Shown here piece by piece: positions 55,959 to 64,000 of a stretch of 64,000 nt of DNA. The first letter of the stretch is position 1; each line of letters starts with the position of its first letter. Under the pieces are notes generated by a model. The model ran no database searches and was not told where the DNA came from. It was given only the letters and a program-made list of their open reading frames with translations. The position numbers and the translations under genes are program-made. The DNA is taken from NCBI RefSeq assembly GCF_047730165.1, contig NZ_CP159834.1, forward strand, positions 1,054,001 to 1,118,000, given 5' to 3'. The stretch is from Patiriisocius sp047730165 (GTDB lineage Bacteria > Bacteroidota > Bacteroidia > Flavobacteriales > Flavobacteriaceae).

Positions 55959-57008
55959 TTATTTAAATTCTCCTGTGTCTACATCTTTTATAAAATCTAT
56001 CAATCCAGCAAAGTAGTTTGCAGGATCGTCAAACTGTGAACAGTGGCCTCCATTAGTAGTGACACTTCTGCCGTTCTGCACCTCTGTCGCCATCCACGCC
56101 ATATATTCTGGATCCATCGTATCATATTTGGCGCCAAGCATTAAGGTGGGTGTTTTAATTTCTTTGAGTCTATCTGACACGTCCCAATCTTTTAAGGTTG
56201 CGTTACCAGTCATTCCAAACTCACTGTGCCCTTGCATGTACACATAGATATTTGGATTTAGATGTTGAAAAAGTAAGTTGACAGATTTAGGCCATTTTTC
56301 TAAAGGCATTCTTACAATATGCTTTATATAATAATTAGTCATTAGAAGTTCGCCATATCTCGGATTATCAAAATCGTTATTTGCTTCTATATCCATAATT
56401 TCTTTTAGCACAGCCGGATCCATCTGTGGGCCTAACACCTCATTAGCATATTTAGTGTATTCTGGAGCACTTGACATCATATTTGAAATGATGAGTCCTT
56501 TTAAATTGTCTTGATATTTTAGGGCGTATTCCATCGCTAATATCCCACCCCAAGATTGTCCAAGAAGGTAAAAATTATCTTTATCAAGGTTTAGGGCTTT
56601 TCTTACTTGCTCTACTTCCTCCACATAATGTTCTGTAGTCCAGAGCGTAGAATCGTTAGGCTTGTCGCTATAATAAGAATCGAGTTGGTCGTAATAGATG
56701 TACTCAATATTTTCATTAGGAAGATAGCCGTCAAAATTTCCGAATTCTTCATGCGTACCTCCGGGACCTCCATGAAGCAGGAGCACACGCTTGGTAGGAC
56801 TGTTTCCCATCCGTTTTGTGTAGACATTAAAGGTGCCTTTTTCGGTTTTGATAGGAATCATTTTAATGCCGCCTGTCGCTTGGTCATCGCTGTTTGAGTA
56901 ATCAAAATAACCGCTGGCTTCGGCCTTTACGATTTGGTCTTTCTTAGTATCTGTGCAGCTCACAATGAGGAGCAATGAAAGGAATACGGATGCTATTGTA
57001 TATTTCAT
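55959..57008 (-). CDS. Proline iminopeptidase-like alpha/beta-hydrolase lipoprotein
   Basis: A 349-residue protein with a lipoprotein signal (LLLIVSC, Cys near residue 18). The hydrolase fold follows: oxyanion loop LLHGGPGGTHE (about residues 77-87), YDQLDSYYSDKPND, nucleophile elbow LLGQSWGGILAMEY (Ser near 152), the acid in MLGAKYDTMDPEY and the His in GGHCSQFDDP (about 323). The whole pattern is the proline iminopeptidase family, which removes N-terminal proline from peptides, here probably in the periplasm or at the surface. It is monocistronic. Confidence 0.9.
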   Translation of the reverse strand: MKYTIASVFLSLLLIVSCTDTKKDQIVKAEASGYFDYSNSDDQATGGIKMIPIKTEKGTFNVYTKRMGNSPTKRVLLLHGGPGGTHEEFGNFDGYLPNENIEYIYYDQLDSYYSDKPNDSTLWTTEHYVEEVEQVRKALNLDKDNFYLLGQSWGGILAMEYALKYQDNLKGLIISNMMSSAPEYTKYANEVLGPQMDPAVLKEIMDIEANNDFDNPRYGELLMTNYYIKHIVRMPLEKWPKSVNLLFQHLNPNIYVYMQGHSEFGMTGNATLKDWDVSDRLKEIKTPTLMLGAKYDTMDPEYMAWMATEVQNGRSVTTNGGHCSQFDDPANYFAGLIDFIKDVDTGEFK

Positions 57009-57272
57009 GATTTTCTATTTTAATTAGTGCTTCGTGTTTTATGAACTGCTACGGTTAACATTTTATTGTTACCTGCTTGAACGACTAATGTAATAAATTA
57101 TAGATAGAAAATCTATGAATCTGGATGGTTTTTGGAAAGCGTATCTGTTTTATAACCAGGTAATTAATGATGCGTGGTGTAGGTTTAATCTTTTTAAAAT
57201 AGTTGTATTAGGGTATTAGATAGAATACACAAAAGAATGCGTTAAGGGTTCTATTTATAGGCTAGTGAAATA

Positions 57273-57518
57273 TTAATTTACCCTATCATTCATCCACTTA
57301 CGAGAATTACATTGCTCATCGTTGGGTTCACCTTGTATGGTAAAACCGTCTAATTCACAATCAAGGGGTGCAGCAACACTTAATATAGTTGAATTTATTG
57401 CTTGGCTCAGTTCTTTTGCAATATATTCTCCAGCCATTATAGGGTTTGTAAGATTATCGCTTTCACTCCAAACATCAAACATCAACTGCGCAATTTTTTC
57501 TAATTTAATTCGTGTCAT
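57273..57518 (-). CDS. Small hypothetical protein (81 aa)
   Basis: An 81-residue soluble protein, MTRIKLEKIAQLMFDVWSES at its start, then IMAGEYIAKELSQAINSTIL, SVAAPLDCELDGFTIQGEPN, and a charged end. I do not recognise the family. The amphipathic first helix and normal composition suggest a real gene. It begins nine bases after the end of the decayed gene remnant upstream, so this small gene may be part of the same former locus. Confidence 0.5.
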   Translation of the reverse strand: MTRIKLEKIAQLMFDVWSESDNLTNPIMAGEYIAKELSQAINSTILSVAAPLDCELDGFTIQGEPNDEQCNSRKWMNDRVN

Positions 57519-57526
57519 AATTTCTT

Positions 57527-57865
57527 TTATTTCGTTTCGTTAAAAATCAACCCATATACAAGTGGGTATTGCTGTATACTTGAAATAGCTTTTACAGAAC
57601 TGTATGGTACTTGTCAGGCTGTATCACCATATTGTATTAAAGCAAGTGTGCTATTTGAGGAAAGAGACACGATTTAACTCTTTTATCTTCGATAAAATTT
57701 GAGATTAATATGGCTTCGTCACCTTGCTTCAATACGTGCTTTTTTCATTAAATTAATTAATATTTCCTCCGTACTTAAATAAGCTGAACGAGATTGGTGT
57801 TTTAAGCTTGTATAAATACATTCTGCTTTTTGTTGGTCTGCAACTATTTTCTTACTTCCGAAGAA
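57527..57865 (-). pseudogene. Frameshifted gene remnant downstream of the ice-binding gene
   Basis: On the minus strand, pieces of one protein appear in changing frames: GSKKIVADQQKAECIYTSLK followed by HQSRSAYLSTEEILINLMKK and ARIEAR, stop; then DEAILISNFIEDKRVKS after a one-base shift; then STLALIQYGDTA, stop, QVPYSSVKAISSIQQYPLVY and GLIFNETK, stop at 57527. No start codon is visible. Together they give about 110 residues, probably a dead gene with at least two frameshifts and one stop. The family is unknown to me. Confidence 0.4.
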
Positions 57866-57877
57866 GTTGTAAAAAAA

Positions 57878-60800
57878 CTATCTCGCGATTAGTTTTATGG
57901 TCTTGTAATGTGTTTTTTCACTTATAATTTTACAGAAATAAACACCCTTGCTTAGGTTGTTTAAATTTAAGGGAATTACATTTTTGCCAGGTGTGGTGCT
58001 ATGTGTTGTTTGAAAAATTGTTTTACCTAATTGATCATAGACTGCAAGTCGTACTTTTTCTATTTGTTCCGTTGTAAACTGTATCGTTGTGGCTGTTGTT
58101 ACCGGGTTCGGTGATGCCGCTATTTTAATAGTTTCTTGCGCTAAGTTTGCTATAGATAATGCTTGTTGAGACAAGCGCAGGTTCTCGAGTGTTAATTCTT
58201 TTGTAGTCAAAGTGCCATCTTCATTTACCATTGTAAACACTAGGGTAACTACATCACTCAATACTACATTTATTCCATTTTCAGATTCAAAATTTGCTAT
58301 TGCTAAGACATAGTTTTGAGACACATCACTTAAAGTAATGGTGCTTTTATATTGATCTTCCCAGTTAGAAATACTTGCTTTTACAAATGTGATTTCTAAA
58401 TTACCGGTTCCTTTTGCGCTAAATTGCAGGCTGTTGTAATCACTTAAATCTACTGCTTGAAACCTAGGCGTGAGTGCTCTGTAAGCAGCTAAATAGCTAT
58501 TAGTTGTTGCGGTTAAAATCACATTGCGCTCTATTGGAAAGTCTGTAGTCTCAAAAGTGAAATCGTTGGGTAAAATTGCATAGCTCTCTATGGTCGTGTT
58601 TCCTGATGAATAATCAATTCCCCAAGGGCCATCAGACATAAATATATCATCTGGAGTTGCAATTCCATCACCAATTCTAAAACCAATATCAAATAAGTTT
58701 CCAGTTTCTAATTGCAGGTTTGTAATGTATTGTGAGTTTAAGTTTACTGTAGTGTTCATCGTTTCAAAATCACTGGTTTCAGTGGCTCTAAAACTCGCGT
58801 CAAAGTTTATTGTTTCCGTGGCATTTACATTGATAATTTGCAGATCTAAAGCACCGTTATAGTACATCCCTTTTCTAACAAACACTGCTGGTGGTGTTGA
58901 GTTATGATATGTCGAAATTAATTTTTGGGCTTCCAGTAAGTTTAGGACTTCTTGACCGAGTAAGAATAAATCATCAACTTCGTTTGTCCATATTTGGAAG
59001 TTGTAAAAGATAACATCCTGTTCGTATTGATCGAGGTTCCAGTGACTCTCTATGGCAAAATTTTCATCATTATTTACCGCCTTCGCAGATAAGCTTAATA
59101 CAAACTCATTGGTGCCATCTGTATTTTTGATAATAGATTTAATGAACGATTGTCCGTTGATATTAATTGTATTTACTGAGATTAGCTCAGCTCCTAATAA
59201 TCGATCACAAATGTATTTGGTATGTTCATACACACCGTTCTCAGTTTTTAGTATTAGAATGGAAGCAATTGATGTATTGTTTTTTAAATAGTCTACACCA
59301 TAAACCTCAGTAGCATTTGTTATGCTCACTAAATCTAAGGGAGAAGCGTCAATGACCTCATCTTCATTAATAACATCTAGGGGAATAAAGTCTTCTAAAC
59401 TAAAGCTAGAATTACGTTGGGTATAATTACCTTTTTTCGTTATTCTTCTTGCAGCATTTCTGTCAAATGCATATCCATTTTTTGCACGATAAAAATTACG
59501 CTTATTAATCTGCTCAGACAACCTGTTATTGCTTTCTAAACCACCGTCATTACTTCCAGAAGATTCAGAATTATCGCTAGTACAATCACCAAAAGTGGAG
59601 CACGAAGGATCTTCACAATCTATAAGTCCGTCACCATCATCATCTATTCCATTATCACAAATTTCTTGAAGCACATCTTCTGTTGGGCGACGTGCACCAT
59701 CACTATTAGAACTTGAGGGTCCGAAGGAAAATAACTTAGAATCTATAGAATCATTTTCTGTTAAGTTTTGTACACTTTCAATCGCATATATGGTTCCTGT
59801 TTCATTTGCTGAAACGTAAAAACGGCCCTCTGCATCAAAATAGGCGGCCCCGTAAGTATAGGTTAATCCTGATAAGATAGGCACTTCTCCTATTGCTTCT
59901 ATGTTACCATTTAAAGAATCAATGCGGTATAAAATATTGGAGTTTTTTTCTATGGTGTATAGATATCCATCAACAGCATTAAATGCCCAATGATCAATAT
60001 CTATGTCTTGAGATAAAACCTCTGTCGATTCGTGTTGCGCGTAATTTGCAGAATTTGGATCAAGGTCTATGGTGTAGTAAGTGGTGCCATCTCCTTTTAA
60101 ATAATAGATGCCGTCTGCACTTACATCTCCAATGGTGCTAGTGCTAACTGGCAATTCATCTATATAAAAACTAGTTGTATTAAAATTTTTGCCAATACGA
60201 ACAATGGTGTTTTCTGGTGAACTTAAAGCTCCCCAGATATATCCGTCTGCTGGATTATAACCCGTTGCATTTATGTTGCCTGGTGTAATATCGGTTGCAA
60301 TTTCATAAGAATTTCCTGATGCGAGATCAATCGCAAATACATCATTCTCCTGAAATAATAAAGCTCCAAAATCGACATCAAAAGGAATACTGGTAGAAGG
60401 GATTGTTGCAACAGATCCACTAATTGCGATCGCACCAACAGTAGCATATAACCTTCCGTCTAGGGCTCCTCCAGCTCCCAGTGCAACTGCACCTGGATAT
60501 CCTATAAACGTGCCAGCCATAGTCGCATTTGCACCCAGGCCAACCGCACCAACGGCAATCCAATAAATATTATCAGATGAAGCGCCATTAATCAAAATAA
60601 TTTCTGACCCAGCAACTGAAGAAAGCGCTCCGCCTATTTTAAAAACAAACAGCGCATCAGAATCTCCCTGAGCATCTAAGGTTAGAGTTCCAAGAATAGA
60701 TGTAGCTGCTCCTGTAGAATACACTCCAGGATAAATAGTCTCCCCAGCAACACTTCCGTAAATCGTACTATGGTCTGTTATTGTTACTGGTGTATTTTGA

Positions 60801-61093
60801 ATTTGAATACAGGCCGCTGCTAAATCTAAAGAGGCTTGTAGCGTAATCGAGTTGGCATTTTCTATAGTTCCGTTCAGAATGGTAGGTGCATCAAAGCCAG
60901 ATATCGCTCCTATATGAGAACCTACATCTCCAGTTATCGTAGAAACCCCAGTATTTGCAACAGCCCCAGATCCTGAAAACAAAATAAAATCTGCAGCTGT
61001 AGCAAAATCGAAATCTGAACCAGACATTTTATTTTGAGCTATTGCAGTAAAACAACTTGCGACGATTGCGATAGATAGTATTATTATTTTCAC
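57878..61093 (-). CDS. Ice-binding (DUF3494) multi-domain type IX secreted protein
   Basis: A 1071-residue secreted protein. Signal peptide 1-19 (MKIIILSIAIVASCFTAIAQ). Residues about 28-235 form a DUF3494 ice-binding beta-helix (FDFATAADFILFSGSGAVAN; STITGDVGSHIGAISGFDAP; AGTFIGYPGAVALGAGGALD). Next is a propeller-like domain (about 240-470; ASGNSYEIATDITPGNINAT), a calcium-type/MopE-like motif (CDNGIDDDGDGLIDCEDPSC, about 480-500), a Ser/Asn-rich linker, a large beta region (about 560-960) and a type IX sorting domain (about 990-1071; VRLAVYDQLGKTIFQTTH, KGVYFCKIISEKTHYK). It is likely at the cell surface. Ice adhesion or binding is known for the DUF3494 fold; the rest is inference. Confidence 0.9.
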   Translation of the reverse strand: MKIIILSIAIVASCFTAIAQNKMSGSDFDFATAADFILFSGSGAVANTGVSTITGDVGSHIGAISGFDAPTILNGTIENANSITLQASLDLAAACIQIQNTPVTITDHSTIYGSVAGETIYPGVYSTGAATSILGTLTLDAQGDSDALFVFKIGGALSSVAGSEIILINGASSDNIYWIAVGAVGLGANATMAGTFIGYPGAVALGAGGALDGRLYATVGAIAISGSVATIPSTSIPFDVDFGALLFQENDVFAIDLASGNSYEIATDITPGNINATGYNPADGYIWGALSSPENTIVRIGKNFNTTSFYIDELPVSTSTIGDVSADGIYYLKGDGTTYYTIDLDPNSANYAQHESTEVLSQDIDIDHWAFNAVDGYLYTIEKNSNILYRIDSLNGNIEAIGEVPILSGLTYTYGAAYFDAEGRFYVSANETGTIYAIESVQNLTENDSIDSKLFSFGPSSSNSDGARRPTEDVLQEICDNGIDDDGDGLIDCEDPSCSTFGDCTSDNSESSGSNDGGLESNNRLSEQINKRNFYRAKNGYAFDRNAARRITKKGNYTQRNSSFSLEDFIPLDVINEDEVIDASPLDLVSITNATEVYGVDYLKNNTSIASILILKTENGVYEHTKYICDRLLGAELISVNTININGQSFIKSIIKNTDGTNEFVLSLSAKAVNNDENFAIESHWNLDQYEQDVIFYNFQIWTNEVDDLFLLGQEVLNLLEAQKLISTYHNSTPPAVFVRKGMYYNGALDLQIINVNATETINFDASFRATETSDFETMNTTVNLNSQYITNLQLETGNLFDIGFRIGDGIATPDDIFMSDGPWGIDYSSGNTTIESYAILPNDFTFETTDFPIERNVILTATTNSYLAAYRALTPRFQAVDLSDYNSLQFSAKGTGNLEITFVKASISNWEDQYKSTITLSDVSQNYVLAIANFESENGINVVLSDVVTLVFTMVNEDGTLTTKELTLENLRLSQQALSIANLAQETIKIAASPNPVTTATTIQFTTEQIEKVRLAVYDQLGKTIFQTTHSTTPGKNVIPLNLNNLSKGVYFCKIISEKTHYKTIKLIAR

Positions 61094-61586
61094 GGTATAA
61101 TTAATTTATGGTATAAAAGTATACTTCAGACAGCCCCTTTTTTTAGTTTTTCGATTGACGCACCATTGAAAGCGTTCGGGGGTTAGTAACCGTCGACGAG
61201 TGGTTTTTTTCATCCTTAGAAACTTTAATATTAAGTAGGTTAATACATCTCATTTATTCTGTCTTTTTTACAGAATAAAGGGGTAGCGTGTTTTTTTTGG
61301 AAATGACTAATGCCTAACTTGAATGAGTTATGTAACCCCTGTTCTATTAGAGTAGGGGCCAAAACAATTAATTATACTTTGGTTTAGATTCGAAATTTAA
61401 ACAGTCAAAGTTGAATTGTAATTTTTGTATATAATGGGATAATAAATGAAGGCATATTTTAAATTATTTCCAGTTTTGGTTATCTCCAGAACATATGAGT
61501 TTGTCGACTTGCACCGGATATAATGGGCAAAGTTTATATTTTTTCTTATAAGTCATAAACGCTTCTCTCTACTGAGAGGCTTCTTT
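61094..61586. other. AT-rich intergenic region with one inverted repeat
   Basis: About 490 bases between the 5' end of the ice-binding gene and the 3' end of the aminotransferase gene, both leftward. It must hold the promoter of the ice-binding gene. I see no gene or RNA. A 9-bp inverted repeat (TTTATTCTG at 61253-61261 and CAGAATAAA at 61271-61279, 9-base T-rich loop) could be an operator or a terminator. Confidence 0.5.
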
Positions 61587-62483
61587 TTAAGATAAAGGCT
61601 CACACAAGTTTCTAACGTTTTCTTTAAAGAGTATTAATACGCGGTCCATCAAGGCACAATCACGATGTACATCGCGCCCGTCAATCTCTACCATAGGAGT
61701 AAGCTCTCCCATGGTTCCGGTAGCAAAGGCGCCTTCCGCGTTTATAAATTCGCTTAAAGAAAGATCTGCTTCTTTAATTTTAATACCGTTCTGCTTGCAA
61801 AGTTCCATCACCGTATTTCTCGTAATGCCGGGGAGACAGGCATGTGCAAAAGGAGTGTATATGGTATCGCCTTTTATCATAAAGACATTGCTGCCGTTGA
61901 GTTCTGCCACAAAGCCACGGTCATCCAGCATCAAGCCTGCGTCTTTTCCTGCTACGTTTGCTTGTATTTTTGCGATGATATTGTTTAATAAATTGTTGTG
62001 ATGAATCTTGCTATCCAGAAACTGAGGCGCATTACGTCGCTGGCTTGTACTTAATACTTTGATGCCGCTTTTATTATCATAGACTAAGGGTTTCCACTCT
62101 GCAAGGACAATAAGACAAGAACCATCTTGATTTAGCCTTGGGTCCATCCCGCTTGTTATTTTTGTGCCTCTGGTGAGTGTGAGCCTTATGTGGACGTCAT
62201 CGTTCATTCCGTTTGCATCGAGGGTTTGCTTTATGGCTTTTTTAATAACTGCCTTGCTTGGGATATCTGTAAACGCAAGGGTCTTTGCACTGGCATGTAA
62301 CCTAGATAAGTGTTTGTCTAGACAGACTACACCTTCCGGATAAACGCGCAATCCTTCCCAGACCGCATCACCACCTTGCACGGCACTGTCAAAAACAGAA
62401 ATTTTTGCTTCGTCGCGATGGTATAATCTATCCTTGATATATACTTGTATGTTGTCGTTCTTTGGGTTTTGTTCTTGTAGCAT
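61587..62483 (-). CDS. Aminotransferase class IV (branched-chain/D-amino-acid type)
   Basis: A 298-residue PLP enzyme of fold type IV. The N-terminal segment VFDSAVQGGDAVWEGLRVYP and the Arg in HLSRLHASAK are typical. The PLP lysine is in FLDSKIHHNNLLNNIIAK (about residue 160). The phosphate loop is LPGITRNTVMELCKQNG and the C-terminal ATGTMGELTPMVEIDGR. It belongs to the branched-chain/D-alanine/aminodeoxychorismate-lyase family; the exact substrate cannot be told. The start codon overlaps the sulfotransferase-like stop by one base (TAATG), so the two are coupled. Confidence 0.9.
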   Translation of the reverse strand: MLQEQNPKNDNIQVYIKDRLYHRDEAKISVFDSAVQGGDAVWEGLRVYPEGVVCLDKHLSRLHASAKTLAFTDIPSKAVIKKAIKQTLDANGMNDDVHIRLTLTRGTKITSGMDPRLNQDGSCLIVLAEWKPLVYDNKSGIKVLSTSQRRNAPQFLDSKIHHNNLLNNIIAKIQANVAGKDAGLMLDDRGFVAELNGSNVFMIKGDTIYTPFAHACLPGITRNTVMELCKQNGIKIKEADLSLSEFINAEGAFATGTMGELTPMVEIDGRDVHRDCALMDRVLILFKENVRNLCEPLS

Positions 62484-63202
62484 TAATCGTTGATTAAAAT
62501 ATTATTTTTTAGAATCGTGTAATAAGTAAGCGCTTCATCTAGTACTGGCTGCAAATGTGCAGGCATCTTTTGACTGCTCGATTTTTGAACTTCAAAGCTA
62601 CTAGAATTATGAACGTTTTTATACCAGTGTGAGGCCCAAACACCATCTGCTGGATTGCCGCCTGGATCCCAACTGAGCATTGCTTCGGAAAAAGGAATTT
62701 TTAGATGTTCGCACATTTTTTTGAGATACCGGCTAGGGCTTTTAAGGAGTTCATCGCTATCTATGACTAATGGTGTATGACCGTGCAATTGTAAAAACTG
62801 AAAAATTTCCGAAGCCTTTTTAATGCCTATGTCTATGATGCTTGGGTTTTCTATCACTTTTGAGAACGAGGCGAGCAGCTTTTCTGGATGCCGTATAAGG
62901 ATGATGTTTGTCCAGGGAAACAGAAATGTGGGCTGTGTTTCTAAGATATGGTGGGCCATCCCTTTTACAAACCTGATGTCTGTCTTAACAGCATTAATTA
63001 AACGTATGACAGATTCTTTACTATGGGGTAATGATTTTAATATTTCTGCCTCACCAGGATGTGCGACGGTTACTTTTGCGTGACTGAGGTAATAAGCATA
63101 AAATGGTTCATCTAGGACAGTCGTGTCTTTGCGCTCTGCAAATGAATACATTAAGGCCGTAGAGAGATTGCGCGGGCCAGCGATGAGGTTGATTATTTTC
63201 AT
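62483..63202 (-). CDS. Sulfotransferase-like P-loop protein
   Basis: A 239-residue protein with a sulfotransferase fold. The 5'-phosphosulfate-binding loop is IAGPRNLSTALMYSF (residues 7-21), in an unusual form without the glycine-serine pair of classical enzymes. A 3'-phosphate-binding motif is at LIRHPEKLLASFSKV (about 107-121). No signal peptide. It is translated together with the aminotransferase class IV enzyme. Plant proteins described as branched-chain-aminotransferase-like carry a related P-loop domain fused to this enzyme class, as I recall. The pair may modify an amino-containing metabolite; substrate unknown. Confidence 0.8.
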   Translation of the reverse strand: MKIINLIAGPRNLSTALMYSFAERKDTTVLDEPFYAYYLSHAKVTVAHPGEAEILKSLPHSKESVIRLINAVKTDIRFVKGMAHHILETQPTFLFPWTNIILIRHPEKLLASFSKVIENPSIIDIGIKKASEIFQFLQLHGHTPLVIDSDELLKSPSRYLKKMCEHLKIPFSEAMLSWDPGGNPADGVWASHWYKNVHNSSSFEVQKSSSQKMPAHLQPVLDEALTYYTILKNNILIND

Positions 63203-63323
63203 TTATTTAAAAATACTAAAAATAATAGTACTTAAAGTTAATATAGCGGTAACATTGGGTGGCATTTTAATTAAAAATCCATTTCTTTGCAGCAACTAAT
63301 AACACCCTAAAAAAACCTAGGTA

Positions 63324-64000
63324 ATGGAAGAATTATTAAGTCAGTTTGGTAGTACTTTTGATACTACATTGGGCCTCACAAGCTATATTTTAAATATTGT
63401 GATCTGTGCGGTGATGCTCTTAATCTTGTCGTTCTTCTACAGCAGATTTGGTAATTCTATTTCTAATCGTGGGCAGTTAGCAAAAGTGCTGGTTATTGTT
63501 GGGATTACAACATTTATCATTATTACCATTGTAAAATCTTCACTGGCGCTTTCGCTTGGTCTTGTAGGTGCACTTTCTATTGTTCGTTTTAGAACCGCTA
63601 TTAAGGAGCCAGAAGAATTGGGTTATTTCTTTATGGCGATTGCAATAGGTCTTGGGATGGCGGCCAACCAGGTGGTACCTACTGGTATAGGCTTTGCTAT
63701 GTTATTATTAATTGTAGCGCTGTTTAAAAAGAACGCGTTTAAAAGTTCGATCACTCAAAATCTATTAGTGAGTTTAGATTGCAGTGATGACGAAAAGACG
63801 ACAATCACTAAAAATATAGCTGCTATAATTCAAAAGAATTCTTCACAGTTGGAGGTAAAGCGTATCAACTACGCAAATAGCCATGTTGATTTAAATTTCT
63901 TGGTAAAAGTTTCTTCATTGAATGATCTTAATGCGATACAAGATGGGATTATGGACACAAGAAAAGAAGCAACAGTTACCTTTATAGATAATACGCTATA
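63324..64000 (+). CDS. DUF4956 membrane protein, 3' end outside window
   Basis: Open from the ATG at 63324 to the window edge (225 codons), so the end is missing. Four hydrophobic helices lie at about residues 18-38, 52-70 and the later segments (ALSLGLVGALSIVRFRTAIK; ELGYFFMAIAIGLGMAANQV; GFAMLLLIVALFKKN). The SIVRFRTAIKEPEEL segment is the core mark of DUF4956. The following soluble part (about 150-225; QNLLVSLDCSDDEKTTITKN) is probably cytoplasmic. The family often sits beside VTC/polyphosphate-polymerase or CotH-like genes, which may lie to the right. Confidence 0.88.
   Translation, partial: MEELLSQFGSTFDTTLGLTSYILNIVICAVMLLILSFFYSRFGNSISNRGQLAKVLVIVGITTFIIITIVKSSLALSLGLVGALSIVRFRTAIKEPEELGYFFMAIAIGLGMAANQVVPTGIGFAMLLLIVALFKKNAFKSSITQNLLVSLDCSDDEKTTITKNIAAIIQKNSSQLEVKRINYANSHVDLNFLVKVSSLNDLNAIQDGIMDTRKEATVTFIDNTL

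Overview
This is a 64 kb, AT-rich chromosomal stretch from a member of the Bacteroidota, almost certainly a marine member of the Flavobacteriaceae. The signs are: several type IX secretion C-terminal sorting domains, a complete moxR-bat operon, the short-chain Bacteroidota type of succinate dehydrogenase cytochrome b subunit, starts without Shine-Dalgarno sequences, a promoter of the TAnnTTTG type upstream of sdhC, and an ice-binding (DUF3494) protein. I see no rRNA, tRNA, CRISPR array, insertion sequence or prophage. Genus-level assignment is not possible by eye.

Layout. 1-1.5 kb: the start of a SulP anion transporter (runs off the left edge). 1.6-11.2 kb: a leftward moxR-DUF58-BatD-like-batA-batB-batC-batD-batE operon with many one-base start/stop overlaps. 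11.7-17.1 kb: an accessory patch with an SDR enzyme, an AlbA_2/Schlafen-like protein, a decayed SPFH/membrane-protein remnant, a metallophosphatase, a secreted DUF1566 protein whose C-terminus looks like the variable region of a diversity-generating retroelement (DGR) target, and a PH-like membrane protein. The DUF1566 gene sits between two 143-bp direct repeats. 17.1-20.3 kb: a DUF1501/DUF1800 pair with a Tat signal and a type IX sorting domain. 20.3-33 kb: housekeeping genes (LdcA-type carboxypeptidase, YraN, a TlpA-like thioredoxin, Mfd, a sortilin-like propeller protein and sdhCAB).

33-45 kb: a TPR hybrid histidine kinase; an aminotransferase and an omega-amidase-like enzyme that flank katG and an ankyrin gene; a Bacteroidota Ig-like lipoprotein; comF; a coiled-coil membrane protein; glyS. 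46-55.6 kb: a large type IX secreted protein, a 1141-residue outer-membrane barrel, exonuclease III, an OmpA lipoprotein and a methyltransferase. 55.6-61.1 kb: two decayed gene remnants, a proline-iminopeptidase-like lipoprotein, a small orphan gene and a 1071-residue ice-binding protein with a sorting domain. 61.6-64 kb: an aminotransferase class IV/sulfotransferase-like gene pair and the start of a DUF4956 membrane protein.

Most notable items: the DGR-like target with no reverse transcriptase or template repeat in the window; the direct repeats that bracket it; a 9-base word, CTTCGGAAA, that I count 15 times on the two strands together (roughly 0.5 expected), with a strand bias and apparent selection at synonymous positions; and two unexplained two-gene modules (DUF1501/DUF1800 and sulfotransferase/aminotransferase).
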